A stretch of 64,000 bases of DNA, from contig JACPJR010000015.1 of NCBI GenBank assembly GCA_016187565.1, positions 1 to 64,000 on the forward strand, given 5' to 3'. A program made the position numbers and the translations under genes. Positions within the stretch are counted from its first letter, which is position 1; the number at the start of each line of letters is the position of its first letter. The notes under the pieces are model-generated. The model worked only from the letters and a program-made list of their open reading frames with translations. It did no database searches and was not told the origin of the DNA. This DNA comes from Candidatus Woesearchaeota archaeon. Its GTDB lineage: Archaea; Nanobdellota; Nanobdellia; Woesearchaeales; JACPJR01. This document shows, piece after piece, positions 25,443-33,928 of the stretch.

Positions 25443-26297
25443 TCAAGCTTCGGCTTTCTGAGGGAATTGTTGCTGTTCAATTCTCAGGTATAAGAAGAAA
25501 ATAAGGACAAGATAGGTAGCATAGGAAAGCACCTCTAATAGGCTTGGGTTTCCGTTATAGCCGAACAAGCCCTTGAAGAAACTGCCGATAGCACCTTTTT
25601 CATGGAGGAGCGGATACTGGCCTTCTCCCACTACTTGAGGATTAATGTCCCATACTGGTGTTATGATTCCTGACAAAACACCTGCTTCTTCGAACTCATG
25701 AACACCATGAGCAACTAATCCTGCAGCAAAGAGGATCAGAAGAACACTACTTATGGTAAAAAGCTTCTTGAGATTGATCTTTGTAGTGCTCATGAAGAAA
25801 AGGTAACCCACAAGGACGGCAATGCCTATACCTAAAAGTCCTCCAATAAAGCTAATACCTGAGGCATAATTGATAGCATTCAGGAAGATAACGGTTTCAA
25901 CCCCTTCTCTGATAACTGCAATAGCAATGAGCAGGAAGATACCGACATGAGAGAATAAAGGCGTTGGATGGGCAATATGCTTCGTAACCTTTGCCTCAAT
26001 CTGCTGCGCAACATGACGTTGCTTCATCATCCATAAGATCATGGTCGTCAGAAGAAAAGCTCCGATAAGCATGGTGATACCTTCAAAGAGCTCTTCAGTT
26101 CTTCCCTCAAATCCTCCGGCAATAACCATAAAAAAATATGCTGAAAGAAGACTGATAAGAATTCCAAAAATAATCCCATAATACACGCTCTTTTTGAATT
26201 GTTGGTTGTTTGTCCGGTTCAAATACGCCATGACAATACCCACCACAAGGCTTGCTTCGAGTGTTTCCCTCGACGTAATTAAAAAAGACTCTATCAT
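25443..26297 (-). CDS. FTR1-family iron permease
   Basis: The 284-residue protein has seven or so transmembrane helices. The two R-E-x-x-E motifs that define the FTR1/EfeU family are both present: SRETLEASL (about residue 8) and IREGVETVIF (about 155). In characterised members these glutamates bind ferric iron. The ATG at 26297 follows AAAAGGC; an upstream TTG adds seven residues and is less likely. No multicopper oxidase or EfeO/EfeB partner is in the window, so energy coupling is unknown. A DUF475/TerC-like gene lies 2 kb away but in another transcription unit. Confidence 0.88.
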   Translation of the reverse strand: MIESFLITSRETLEASLVVGIVMAYLNRTNNQQFKKSVYYGIIFGILISLLSAYFFMVIAGGFEGRTEELFEGITMLIGAFLLTTMILWMMKQRHVAQQIEAKVTKHIAHPTPLFSHVGIFLLIAIAVIREGVETVIFLNAINYASGISFIGGLLGIGIAVLVGYLFFMSTTKINLKKLFTISSVLLILFAAGLVAHGVHEFEEAGVLSGIITPVWDINPQVVGEGQYPLLHEKGAIGSFFKGLFGYNGNPSLLEVLSYATYLVLIFFLYLRIEQQQFPQKAEA

Positions 26298-26490
26298 TTT
26301 TTGCCTTTTATCGTACAATATTACTTCTTATCCAAAGTTAACAATTGTGAATTTGAAGGTATTTTTAAACCTTTCCCCTAGAGGTACGAATCTCGTGTTT
26401 ATTCTTACGAAAAACGTACTCGCTGACAAGAAATCCAAGCAAACAATGCATAATTATCAGTCACTTATCTCGTTATGATTACAATATACC

Positions 26491-26922
26491 TTACAATGTT
26501 CCTTTCAGAGTCTCTTTGATGATTGCAGGACAGATACGGGTGACACCATCAAGCCGCTTAATCTGCTCACAGATATCACACAGTTGATCTGTATTTTTTG
26601 TCATTATTTTGAGCATGAACATATGATCTCCAGTGGAGGATGCAACAGAAGCAATTTCTTTAACGTTTTTGAGTTGATGCGCAATTGCCAGAAAGCGTTC
26701 AGACTGTACATCAACACCAACAAAGGCTATGTTCTGATAGCCCAGCTTTTCATGATCGATTTGGAGAGAGTATCCTTTGATGATCCCTTTATTTTCGAGC
26801 AGTTCAACCCGTTTTCTAATCGTAGATTCAGAAACCTGTAACCGTTTTGCAATCTGCAAGATTGGCGTTCGTGCGTTCTCAGACAATGCATCGATGATCC
26901 CAAGACTAATATTATCAAGCAT
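26491..26922 (-). CDS. Lrp/AsnC-family transcriptional regulator
   Basis: The 143-residue protein is the standard family length. Residues 1-60 form the helix-turn-helix (ALSENARTPILQIAKRLQVS and STIRKRVELLENKGII). Residues ~65-140 form the RAM ligand-binding/oligomerisation domain (FVGVDVQSE, SSTGDHMFMLKI). Members respond to amino acids and often regulate themselves. The target is not evident. A TATA-like TTTTATATAAAG lies just upstream near 26940-26950, close enough for a leaderless or short-leader transcript. Confidence 0.92.
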   Translation of the reverse strand: MLDNISLGIIDALSENARTPILQIAKRLQVSESTIRKRVELLENKGIIKGYSLQIDHEKLGYQNIAFVGVDVQSERFLAIAHQLKNVKEIASVASSTGDHMFMLKIMTKNTDQLCDICEQIKRLDGVTRICPAIIKETLKGTL

Positions 26923-26980
26923 AGGAGAGGAGAAGACACTATTTTATATAAAGTTATTGATAACTTAAGGCTCGTTTAGT

Positions 26981-27784
26981 TTATGTTTTTACGATCTGGC
27001 ATCCACCAGGAGGGATCACTTTAACAATATCATCCAGATTTCCATCAATCTTTTTTTTGATAAGTTTAGCAGCATCACTTGCCTTTTCCCTTCCAGGCAC
27101 AAGGGTTATGATCTTCTTGCACTGTTTTTGGACAGCACTAACTGGACCTCCGATGATCTGGCTGTTCTGATCAAGTCCAATGGCAATTTTCACACTACCA
27201 TGAAGGTAGGTTGTCTTTCCATAGATCATAAAGGCACCCTTTCCCATGTATTCTCCTGCTTTGGTTTGCTTGGAGACCTGATCTGGTGCAACATAAAACA
27301 CATTGAGGCTTGCCAATCCCTGACGCCATGCCCGTGAGTAAGTGGCAGTAGCATCTGCAACCTCTTGAAGCGTTATTTCTGTTGGCTTTTCGTCCTTTAC
27401 TTTAATCACAAAAAAGGGGCTTCCTGCCATATCTGTATGAAAGACAATATCATTTTTTTCCGTGTGTTTTTTAATGACAATCTCGTTGGTGGTTGCATCC
27501 CGCCCTCCGATACAAAGGAATCCTTCTGAGCTGTAAAACCATCGAAATTTTTCATACCATTCCTGTTTCTTCAGCACATTTCCTTGCTTTTGTTGTTCAA
27601 GTGTTTTTGCAAAGGATTGTGTCTTTACCTCTTTTTCTTCCTGAATCTTCTTTAATTTCTCCTGGGTAATAGCCAGTGCTTTGAGCGCACCCTCTCGCTT
27701 TTTCCTTGCTTTCTTTGCTTTTTCAAAATATGCTGCAGCATTTTCTTCTACTGATTTCCTAATATCTAAGGTAATGGTTAACAT
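26981..27784 (-). CDS. Stand-alone NFACT-R (DUF814) domain protein
   Basis: The 267-residue protein has a basic coiled-coil (about 18-75, KARKKREGALKAL to KQEWYEKFRWF). An NFACT-R domain follows with GFLCIGGRDATTNEIVIKK, DIVFHTDMAGSPFFVIK, ATYSRAWRQGLASLNVFYV and GEYMGKGAFMIYG. In full-length Rqc2/RqcH proteins this domain follows NFACT-N and HhH domains and helps recruit tRNA on stalled 60S/50S subunits. Here NFACT-N is absent and nothing nearby supplies it. The start overlaps the 3' end of the pilin-like gene by 7 bp. Confidence 0.85.
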   Translation of the reverse strand: MLTITLDIRKSVEENAAAYFEKAKKARKKREGALKALAITQEKLKKIQEEKEVKTQSFAKTLEQQKQGNVLKKQEWYEKFRWFYSSEGFLCIGGRDATTNEIVIKKHTEKNDIVFHTDMAGSPFFVIKVKDEKPTEITLQEVADATATYSRAWRQGLASLNVFYVAPDQVSKQTKAGEYMGKGAFMIYGKTTYLHGSVKIAIGLDQNSQIIGGPVSAVQKQCKKIITLVPGREKASDAAKLIKKKIDGNLDDIVKVIPPGGCQIVKT

Positions 27785-28287
27785 GGTTCAATGAGTGGCT
27801 CTTCCCATTTTTTAGGGGTGCACACCAGAAGTCGGTTAAGGACGTCGCTTTTAATGATGGGAATGATCTCAACTTTTTGAGGAGCTCCTAAATCAGGAGG
27901 GATGAGGACTTCTTTTTTCAGTCCATCACCAGGCTCAATGCTTGAATCCTTAATGACCTTACTAAATGGTTCATCATGCTGGCCAAGTATATAGAGCTTG
28001 AGCCCATGAATTTTGACAACCCCATCATTTTTGAGAACAAATTGAAGTCGAGTATCAACATCAGTGAAGTAGCAAATCTTAACATCATCAGAGCTTTCTT
28101 CAACCGTAAGCTGAACTCCCTCACAGAGATCGCTCGGAATTGCGGTAAAGGGACTTTCAGTGTCATCTGAAGGCATTTTTGGAGCCCAGTTAATAACCGT
28201 TGCTCCGAGCACAATGGCAAAGAAGATAAGCAAGATCGTAGCAATTAATGGGCTCACCCCTCTCTTGTAAAAGAAAATTGCAGGCAT
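27778..28287 (-). CDS. Archaeal type IV pilin-like protein
   Basis: The 169-residue protein carries a class III signal. KRGVSPLIATILLIFF (about 8-23) has the K/R-R-G motif cut by archaeal prepilin peptidase, followed by the hydrophobic assembly helix. The remaining ~135 residues form a beta-rich acidic head with two cysteines near the start (LCEG, KICY) and one or two near the end. It could be a minor pilin or a membrane-held secreted protein, and no pilus motor is in the window. A TATA box (ATTTTATAAAG) lies about 25 bp upstream of the ATG. Confidence 0.8.
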   Translation of the reverse strand: MPAIFFYKRGVSPLIATILLIFFAIVLGATVINWAPKMPSDDTESPFTAIPSDLCEGVQLTVEESSDDVKICYFTDVDTRLQFVLKNDGVVKIHGLKLYILGQHDEPFSKVIKDSSIEPGDGLKKEVLIPPDLGAPQKVEIIPIIKSDVLNRLLVCTPKKWEEPLIEPC

Positions 28288-28387
28288 ATTTCTTTGATCA
28301 GAGAGTATCTTTATAAAATTTTCTACAGTGGCCCTGAGCGTAAAGTTGCGGAATCTTTTTATAGATCGGTTACTTTATTCTTTTGTC

Positions 28388-29311
28388 ATGGACATTGTCT
28401 CCCTAATCCTGGTGGTCATAGGACTTTGTTTATTTGAGACCATTAGTAGTATTGATAATGCTATTATCAATGCAGAAGTTGTTGCAACCATGCAAGAAAA
28501 AGCACGGCGATGGTTCTTGTTATGGGGTCTTCTTATAGCAGTGTTTGCTGTTCGTGGACTACTACCCTGGCTGATTATATGGGTAACCACGCCTTCATTA
28601 GGCCCTTTGGGAGCATTAACTGCTACCTTCAGCAATGATCCAAGTGTAGCAGCAGCTATAGAACGATCTGCGCCCGTCCTTTTAATTGGGGGTGGTGTTT
28701 TTCTTATCTTCCTCTTCTTCCATTGGCTTTTCCTTGAACCAAAGCATTTTGGATTACCTGGAGAAAAGTTTTTTTCCCGTTATAGCCTCTGGTTCTATGC
28801 TATTGTCTCTATTCTCTTGATGGTTATTGTCTGGTTTGCTGCTCAGAAAAACGCTTTAATGGCATTTTCTGCAGTTGTCGGGTCAACCGCATTTTTCATT
28901 ACCCATGGCTTTAAACAGAACGCAGAACAGGCAGAAACAAAACTCATGCAAAAAGGAAGTTTATCAGACGCCAGCAAAATCCTCTACCTTGAAGTAATTG
29001 ATGCCACATTCTCGATTGATGGGGTTCTGGGAGCTTTTGCCTTCACGCTGTCTGTGCCCCTTATTTTAATCGGTAATGGCCTTGGTGCTGTTGTGGTACG
29101 ACAGATTACCGTAGGCAATGTCGAACGGGTAAAGAAGTACAAATACCTGAAGAATGGAGCTATGTACTCTATCCTTTTTTTGGGTCTTATCATGCTCTCT
29201 GACAGCTTTGGCTTTCATATCCCAGCTTGGCTCACTCCGGTAATCACCTTTATCGTCATTGGATACTTTTTCTGGAAATCAAAGCAGGAAATAAAGACGC
29301 AAAAGCTTTAA
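28388..29311 (+). CDS. DUF475/TerC-superfamily membrane protein
   Basis: The 307-residue integral membrane protein has about eight helices. The two internal acidic repeats typical of the superfamily are present: LFETISSIDNAIINAEV (about 14-30) and LEVIDATFSIDGVLGAFAFT (about 219-238). The D-N-A and D-x-x-x-S-x-D motifs sit inside helices and probably bind metal ions. TerC relatives are linked to tellurite resistance and Mn/metal export. The ATG at 28388 lies about 26 bp after a TATA box (TTTTTATAG), consistent with leaderless translation. The longer frame from 28328 would overlap that promoter. Confidence 0.85.
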   Translation: MDIVSLILVVIGLCLFETISSIDNAIINAEVVATMQEKARRWFLLWGLLIAVFAVRGLLPWLIIWVTTPSLGPLGALTATFSNDPSVAAAIERSAPVLLIGGGVFLIFLFFHWLFLEPKHFGLPGEKFFSRYSLWFYAIVSILLMVIVWFAAQKNALMAFSAVVGSTAFFITHGFKQNAEQAETKLMQKGSLSDASKILYLEVIDATFSIDGVLGAFAFTLSVPLILIGNGLGAVVVRQITVGNVERVKKYKYLKNGAMYSILFLGLIMLSDSFGFHIPAWLTPVITFIVIGYFFWKSKQEIKTQKL

Positions 29312-29337
29312 TAGTACCTTACTTTTAAGGAGATAGC

Positions 29338-30015
29338 ATGGAAATGACGCAAGAACAACTCCAACAGATGAGTCCTGAACAGATCAAGGAGTATCAGAAG
29401 CAAAATTGTATTTTCTGTCATATCATTGCAGGAAAAGTGAACTCTAAAAAAGTCTATGAGGATGAGATGAGTATTGCTATTATGGATATTAACCCTGCAA
29501 ATCCCGGTCATGTTCTTATCATTCCTAAAGAGCACTATGTCATCATGCCTCAGGTTCCAGAATATGAGCTACGTCATTTGGCCATGGTGACCAAGGCTAT
29601 GTCAAATGCATTACTCCGTGCCCTTAAAGCCCAAGGAACCAATGTCTTTATTGCCAATGGTATGGCTGCAGGTCAAAAAGCGCAGCATTTCATGGTTCAT
29701 CTTGTCCCTCGTAAGGACAATGATGGACTAACAAATTTTACTATTCCTGAAAAAAGGATGAGCCCAGAACAGATTGCTGATGTTCTTAAACGCCTTAAGC
29801 CCAAGATCAATGAAGTCTTCGGACTTGAAAAAACTGGAGAAGAGGAGGTTTCCTTACAAGCTCCGGTTGTGGATGCAGAGTTTGAAGAAGAGCCTGAAGA
29901 GGAAGCGCGTCAAGAGGAATCATCACCTCAGCAGTCACCAAAACAATCCACCAAGGTTAGCGAAAAGGATGTTGATCTTGACAAGATTAGTAATCTTTTC
30001 CTTGGAAGACAATAA
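29338..30015 (+). CDS. HIT-family protein 1, catalytic histidine replaced by methionine
   Basis: The 225-residue protein follows AAGGAGAT. A HIT domain spans about 20-140, with NCIFCHIIAGK (zinc-type C-x-x-C start), YEDEMSIAIMDINPANPGHVLIIPKEH and a histidine motif. Canonical HIT enzymes have H-x-H-x-H-x-x, the middle His being the nucleophile that attacks the nucleotide alpha-phosphate. Here the motif reads QHFMVHLVPR, so the middle His is Met. A long acidic and glutamine-rich tail (about 165-225) follows. The paralogue downstream, 18 bp away, has the same change. The protein may bind nucleotides without hydrolysing them, or act differently. Confidence 0.88.
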   Translation: MEMTQEQLQQMSPEQIKEYQKQNCIFCHIIAGKVNSKKVYEDEMSIAIMDINPANPGHVLIIPKEHYVIMPQVPEYELRHLAMVTKAMSNALLRALKAQGTNVFIANGMAAGQKAQHFMVHLVPRKDNDGLTNFTIPEKRMSPEQIADVLKRLKPKINEVFGLEKTGEEEVSLQAPVVDAEFEEEPEEEARQEESSPQQSPKQSTKVSEKDVDLDKISNLFLGRQ

Positions 30016-30033
30016 AAAACGATCACAACGACC

Positions 30034-30642
30034 ATGGCAAATGACACATGCACCTTCTGTAGTATGGTAGCAGGACATTTTCCTGCTCAAAAAGTTTTTG
30101 AGAACGACACGGTCATGGCTGTCCTTGCACCAGCGCCAGCAGCTTATGGACATCTGTTAGTCATGCCCAAACAGCATTTTCCCATCATTGAACAAGTACC
30201 CGATTTTGTTATGGGAGAGATGCTTTTAGTTTGTAATAAACTCTCGACTGCTGTTTTCGAGACTCTGGGATCAACAGGTACAAATATTATCGTACAGAAT
30301 GGTATTGCTGCTGGACAAACTGCTGCCCATTGCATGGCTCATATCCTTCCGAGGCGTGAAAATGACAACCTTAACTTCCAATGGCAGCCACGCCAGCTTT
30401 CTGAAGAACAGCTCTCAACTGTTGAATTACAGATCACTGAATTTACCCAAGGCATAGGTCATTTTGACAAGAAAGAGCCAGAAAAAGAGCCTGAAGCAAC
30501 GAGTTCTCCACCGTCATCTCCACAGCCAACCAGAGGAGAAGAACATGGACACGATCATGGTCATAAGCACGACGAAGAAAGCCTGCACGAAGACGAAGAA
30601 GAGGAAAACTATATTCTCAAACAGCTCCAACGCATTCCGTAG
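30034..30642 (+). CDS. HIT-family protein 2 with histidine-rich tail
   Basis: The 202-residue paralogue of the preceding gene begins TCTFCSMVAG. The HIT domain spans about 3-120 and the histidine motif reads AAHCMAHILPR, again with Met at the nucleophile position. The C terminus (about 150-190) is acidic with HGHDHGHKHDEE, a likely metal-binding segment absent from the paralogue. The gene is co-directional with and 18 bp after HIT 1, so the pair probably forms one transcript and perhaps a heterodimer, since HIT proteins are usually dimers. Confidence 0.88.
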   Translation: MANDTCTFCSMVAGHFPAQKVFENDTVMAVLAPAPAAYGHLLVMPKQHFPIIEQVPDFVMGEMLLVCNKLSTAVFETLGSTGTNIIVQNGIAAGQTAAHCMAHILPRRENDNLNFQWQPRQLSEEQLSTVELQITEFTQGIGHFDKKEPEKEPEATSSPPSSPQPTRGEEHGHDHGHKHDEESLHEDEEEENYILKQLQRIP

Positions 30643-30676
30643 CAGATATTAGTAAGAGTGAGATTCGGCTGGATAT

Positions 30677-30799
30677 CTACTCAACCGGTTTTCCTTCTAT
30701 CTTCATAGTTCCATAGACCAATTGTGCTTTCTTGGGGATCTTGATGGTAACTCTCTGCACTTGGCCTGCCTCAGTAAATAATAACATGCTTTTTTTCAT
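30677..30799 (-). CDS. Small 40-residue protein, unrecognised
   Basis: The reading frame from ATG at 30799 to TAG at 30677 encodes MKKSMLLFTEAGQVQRV and ends with KAQLVYGTMKIEGKPVE. It shows alternating strand-like hydrophobic residues and positive charges. An archaeal promoter fits: on the minus strand ATATAAAC sits at about 30838-30846, with an A/G-rich BRE before it. I cannot assign a family. It is supported by the well-placed TATA box and protein-like composition, not by homology. Confidence 0.45.
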   Translation of the reverse strand: MKKSMLLFTEAGQVQRVTIKIPKKAQLVYGTMKIEGKPVE

Positions 30800-30928
30800 G
30801 CTACAAACCCCAAAGAGGGTGGTAAATTCGATAAAGTTTATATGCCTTTCTGAAAAATAACCGGAAATATTTCAGAGAGTAAGTATTATTACTACAAAAA
30901 TGAAGAAATAGGCCCTCAAAAAAAGGAT

Positions 30929-31033
30929 GGGCCCGCTGAGACATTCACGATAGAAGACAGTTCTTCCATTGCTTTGAACTCAGGACCACTCGATTATCAG
31001 TCGAGCGCACCAGCCAGACTATGCTACGGGCCC
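30929..31033 (-). tRNA. tRNA-Ile (GAT) with an intron in the T loop
   Basis: Every stem is visible. Acceptor is GGGCCCG/CGGGCCC (31027-31033 and 30929-30935). The D stem is GCAT/GTGC with loop AGTCTGGCTG. The anticodon arm is CTCGA-CTGATAA-TCGAG (anticodon GAT). The variable loop is TGGTC. T stem is CTGAG/CTCAG. The T loop should be 7 bases (TTCAAxx) but is 38, so about 31 bases are inserted. The insert contains the hairpin GGAAGA-ACTG-TCTTCT. Intron removal gives a normal 74-nt tRNA. Archaeal splicing endonucleases can remove introns at such positions. The exact splice sites cannot be fixed by eye. CCA is not encoded. Confidence 0.9.
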
Positions 31034-31188
31034 AAGAAGGAAGGGGGAAACCAAAGCCATTTTATAAAGATTATGCTTTTTCCAAAAACTTTATAAATGA
31101 TAACCCATTTGCATGTGTACAGAGAGAGAAAAGACGAAAAGGCATATTCTTTTTTCTCGGCCCTTGGAGGGCGTGCCTTGCATTTACC

Positions 31189-31548
31189 ATGAAGATTAAG
31201 CCATTATTACCTACGCTACGCGAACGTAAACGGTATTTGGTCTTTCAAATCCATTCTTCATCCCCACTTAAGGATGTAGGAGCGATACAACAGGCACTCA
31301 TAGAGGCCCTTCTGCGATACCTTGGCGAGAAGCAGCTTGCAAAAGCAGGTGTTTCTTTTTTAGATGACCATTATCATCTAGGGAATCAAGAGGGAATCAT
31401 TCGCGTGAACCACACGTCGGTTGATGAAGTCAGAGCAGGTTTGTGCTTTGCTCAGCAGATAGGAACGGTTCCTGTTATATTCCACATCAAAGGAGTAAGC
31501 GGCATTTTAGCAAAGGCTCAACACAAATATTTAAAAACTCGCTCATAA
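31189..31548 (+). CDS. rnp2: Ribonuclease P protein component 2 (Pop5/Rnp2)
   Basis: The 119-residue protein is an RNase P protein that helps process tRNA 5' ends. KPLLPTLRERKRYLVFQIHS is the family start. VNHTSVDEVRAGLCFA and the SGI-x-x-KA end fit the conserved RNA-binding fold. The ATG at 31189 is chosen because the open frame upstream runs into the tRNA-Ile gene and reads as non-protein. It begins the conserved archaeal cluster with the proteasome and exosome genes. Confidence 0.9.
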   Translation: MKIKPLLPTLRERKRYLVFQIHSSSPLKDVGAIQQALIEALLRYLGEKQLAKAGVSFLDDHYHLGNQEGIIRVNHTSVDEVRAGLCFAQQIGTVPVIFHIKGVSGILAKAQHKYLKTRS

Positions 31549-31611
31549 CATTCACCAAGTTTACCAAAAGAAGATAAAAATGATTGAGGATAAAAACGGA
31601 GGTCCTTTACT

Positions 31612-32355
31612 ATGCAACCAATGACACATCAGGTAATGGGATATGATCGGGCCATTACCATGTTCAGTCCAGACGGAAGACTCTTACAAGTTGAATACGC
31701 CAAGAAAACCGTCAAACAGGGAAGTACGGCAATTGGTCTTACCTGTAGCGATGGTATCGTTCTTGTTACGGATAAACGTATTGTTGATACCTTGGTTGTC
31801 CCTGAATCTGTTGAGAAAATTTTTAAGATTGACGATCATATTGCAGCAACTGCCTCGGGTATACTTTCAGATGCCAGAATTCTCGTCGAACGTGCACAAA
31901 TAAAAGCACAGCAACACCAAGTAACCTTTGACAGTCCTACTGACACCTTGAGTATTGTTAAGGATATCTGTAATGTCAAGCAGTTCTGTACACAAACCGG
32001 TGGCTTACGACCTTTTGGTGTTTCGTTAATCATTGCTGGTGTTGATCAAGGAAAGCCGCATCTCTTTGAGACCGATCCTACAGGGATCTTCTTCGAGTAC
32101 AAAGCAACGGTTATTGGCGAAGGAGAAGTAGAGATAGAAGACATTCTCCATAAGGAATACCGAGAAAACATGACCTTAGATGAAGGAATGAAACTTGCAG
32201 TAAAAGCACTGGTAAAGACTCTCGATAATAAATTTGGTGTTGAACGATTGGATTGTGCCTATATCACGGCAAAAGAGGGTATGTTTAAACGACTGAGCAG
32301 GCAAGAACTTGATAATGTCTTAAAACAGATGAGAAAGAAGGATCAAATAAAATGA
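31612..32355 (+). CDS. psmA: Proteasome subunit alpha
   Basis: The 247-residue subunit forms the outer rings of the archaeal 20S proteasome. The N terminus YDRAITMFSPDGRLLQVEYA is the diagnostic alpha-type H0 helix signature. GSTAIGLTCSDGIVL and GGLRPFGVSLIIAGVD match the core fold. It has no N-terminal catalytic threonine, as expected for alpha. It overlaps the SBDS gene start by 4 bp, indicating translational coupling. GGAGGTCC lies about 10 bp before the ATG. Confidence 0.97.
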   Translation: MQPMTHQVMGYDRAITMFSPDGRLLQVEYAKKTVKQGSTAIGLTCSDGIVLVTDKRIVDTLVVPESVEKIFKIDDHIAATASGILSDARILVERAQIKAQQHQVTFDSPTDTLSIVKDICNVKQFCTQTGGLRPFGVSLIIAGVDQGKPHLFETDPTGIFFEYKATVIGEGEVEIEDILHKEYRENMTLDEGMKLAVKALVKTLDNKFGVERLDCAYITAKEGMFKRLSRQELDNVLKQMRKKDQIK

Positions 32356-33068
32356 GAGAAGTATTTGACCACGAAAAAGTTTCCCTGAATGTCGCACGAC
32401 TAAAAAAACAGGGACACATTTTTGAAATTGTTATTGATCCAGACAAAGCAGTTGAGTTTAAGGAAGGCAAAAGTGTTACGCTTCCTGAAGTGCTGAAGGC
32501 AGAGAAGGTTTATACAGATGCTCGGAAAGGGTTGCTTGCGTCTGAACATCAGATGCAGGAACTTTTTGAAAGCACTGATCCAATGGTTGTGGCTCAGAAG
32601 ATTCTTAAAGAAGGGGAGATTCAGTTTACCGTTGAACATAGAGCTAAAGTCCGCGAGGATAAATTAAAACGGATTATTGCCCTCATCAGTAGAAATGGTG
32701 TGGATCCTAAAACCCATTTGCCTCATCCACCACAACGGATTGCAAATGCCTTGGAGGAAGCAAAGGTTCATGTGCAGGAATTGAAATCAGTCGAGGAACA
32801 AATCCCGGAAATCGTCAAAAAGATTAGGGTAGTACTTCCTATCCGATTTGAAATGAAACAACTTGCACTGAAGATCCCAGCACAATACGCGCCAAAGACC
32901 TATGGGTCTATCAAGCAGTTTGGAACTTTACTTAGAGAGGAATGGGAATCAGATGGTTCTTTTGTATGTACGGTTGAAATCCCTGGAGGTATGGAATCAG
33001 AGTTCTTTGATAAACTCAACAGCCTTACCCATGGAACCGTTGAAAGTAGACTGTTACAGACACGATAA
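32352..33068 (+). CDS. SBDS-family ribosome maturation protein
   Basis: The 238-residue protein has the three-domain SBDS layout. An N-terminal FYSH domain (about 1-90) includes NVARLKKQGHIFEIVIDPDKA and GEIQFTVEHR. A three-helix central domain follows (about 95-160) with RNGVDPKTHLPHPPQRI. The C-terminal domain (about 165-238) is ferredoxin-like. It promotes removal of aIF6 from the large ribosomal subunit. Its position between psmA and rrp4 is the standard archaeal arrangement. Confidence 0.95.
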   Translation: MREVFDHEKVSLNVARLKKQGHIFEIVIDPDKAVEFKEGKSVTLPEVLKAEKVYTDARKGLLASEHQMQELFESTDPMVVAQKILKEGEIQFTVEHRAKVREDKLKRIIALISRNGVDPKTHLPHPPQRIANALEEAKVHVQELKSVEEQIPEIVKKIRVVLPIRFEMKQLALKIPAQYAPKTYGSIKQFGTLLREEWESDGSFVCTVEIPGGMESEFFDKLNSLTHGTVESRLLQTR

Positions 33069-33138
33069 TGACATACGAAAAAAGATGATAACAAAAGATG
33101 ATAACAAAAGACAGTAAGAAGCTAGTGATGGAGTTGAT

Positions 33139-33870
33139 GTGAGTATGGGAGAATTACTCGTTGAAAATAAACAGGTTGTTGTACCTGGTGAAAAATTAGC
33201 AGAGGGAATGGATTATGTTCCTGGCGAGGGTACGTATCGCTTGGGTGAGTCTGTTCTGGCACATAAACTTGGTTTGGTAAGCGTTCTTGGAAGAACCATT
33301 AAACTTATTCCGCTTGCTGGCCGTTATTTGCCAAAGCGTGGCGACACTATTATTGGAAGAGTGATTGATGTAACGATTAGTGGATGGAGAGTTGATACCA
33401 ATTCAGCGTATTCTGCACTTTTGAACATGAAAGATGCGACTTCGAATTTTATTCAACGAGGAACAGATCTTACCAAATTTTATGATGTTGGAGATTACCT
33501 TGTTGCAAAGATCGTTGGCGTTACCTCACAAAACTTAGTTGACCTTACGACCAAAGGACCAGGATTACGAAGACTTCAGGGTGGAAGAATTATCATTGTC
33601 AACCCATACAAGGTTCCTCGTATTATTGGCAAACAAGGGTCAATGGTAAGCATGTTGAAGGAAGAAACAGGCTGTAGAATTGTGGTTGGGCAGAATGGTG
33701 TTGTCTGGGTTGATGGCGAGCCAAGCCAGGAGAATCTTGCGGTTGCAACCATTAAAAAGATTACCCAAGAGAGTCATCTCACTGGACTTACTGACCGAAT
33801 TAAGGCATTCCTGAGTGAGAAAAAGGGTGGTTTGGTTGGGGGAAGTGGAGAACAAAGCGTTTCTCTGTAA
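33139..33870 (+). CDS. rrp4: Exosome cap subunit Rrp4
   Basis: The RNA-binding cap protein of the archaeal exosome, 243 residues. An N-terminal beta domain (VPGEKLAEGMDYVPGEGTYR) is followed by an S1 domain (about 65-140, PKRGDTIIGRVIDVTISGWRV). A KH domain (about 150-220) contains PRIIGKQGSMVSMLKEETGCRI, with a G-K-x-G loop. A GTG start at 33139 has GGAG six bases upstream; an ATG two codons later is also possible. It is followed by the two ring subunits in the order rrp41-rrp42. Confidence 0.95.
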   Translation: MSMGELLVENKQVVVPGEKLAEGMDYVPGEGTYRLGESVLAHKLGLVSVLGRTIKLIPLAGRYLPKRGDTIIGRVIDVTISGWRVDTNSAYSALLNMKDATSNFIQRGTDLTKFYDVGDYLVAKIVGVTSQNLVDLTTKGPGLRRLQGGRIIIVNPYKVPRIIGKQGSMVSMLKEETGCRIVVGQNGVVWVDGEPSQENLAVATIKKITQESHLTGLTDRIKAFLSEKKGGLVGGSGEQSVSL

Positions 33871-33928
33871 TCATCCCAGAGACTAACAATAATGATAACT
33901 ATGAACAGACGATGAAAAGGTGTTCCTT

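Noticed and set aside
31021-31188. 56-codon upstream extension of the rnp2 frame
   Set aside because: It overlaps the tRNA-Ile gene and the Pop5 family begins at the ATG at 31189.
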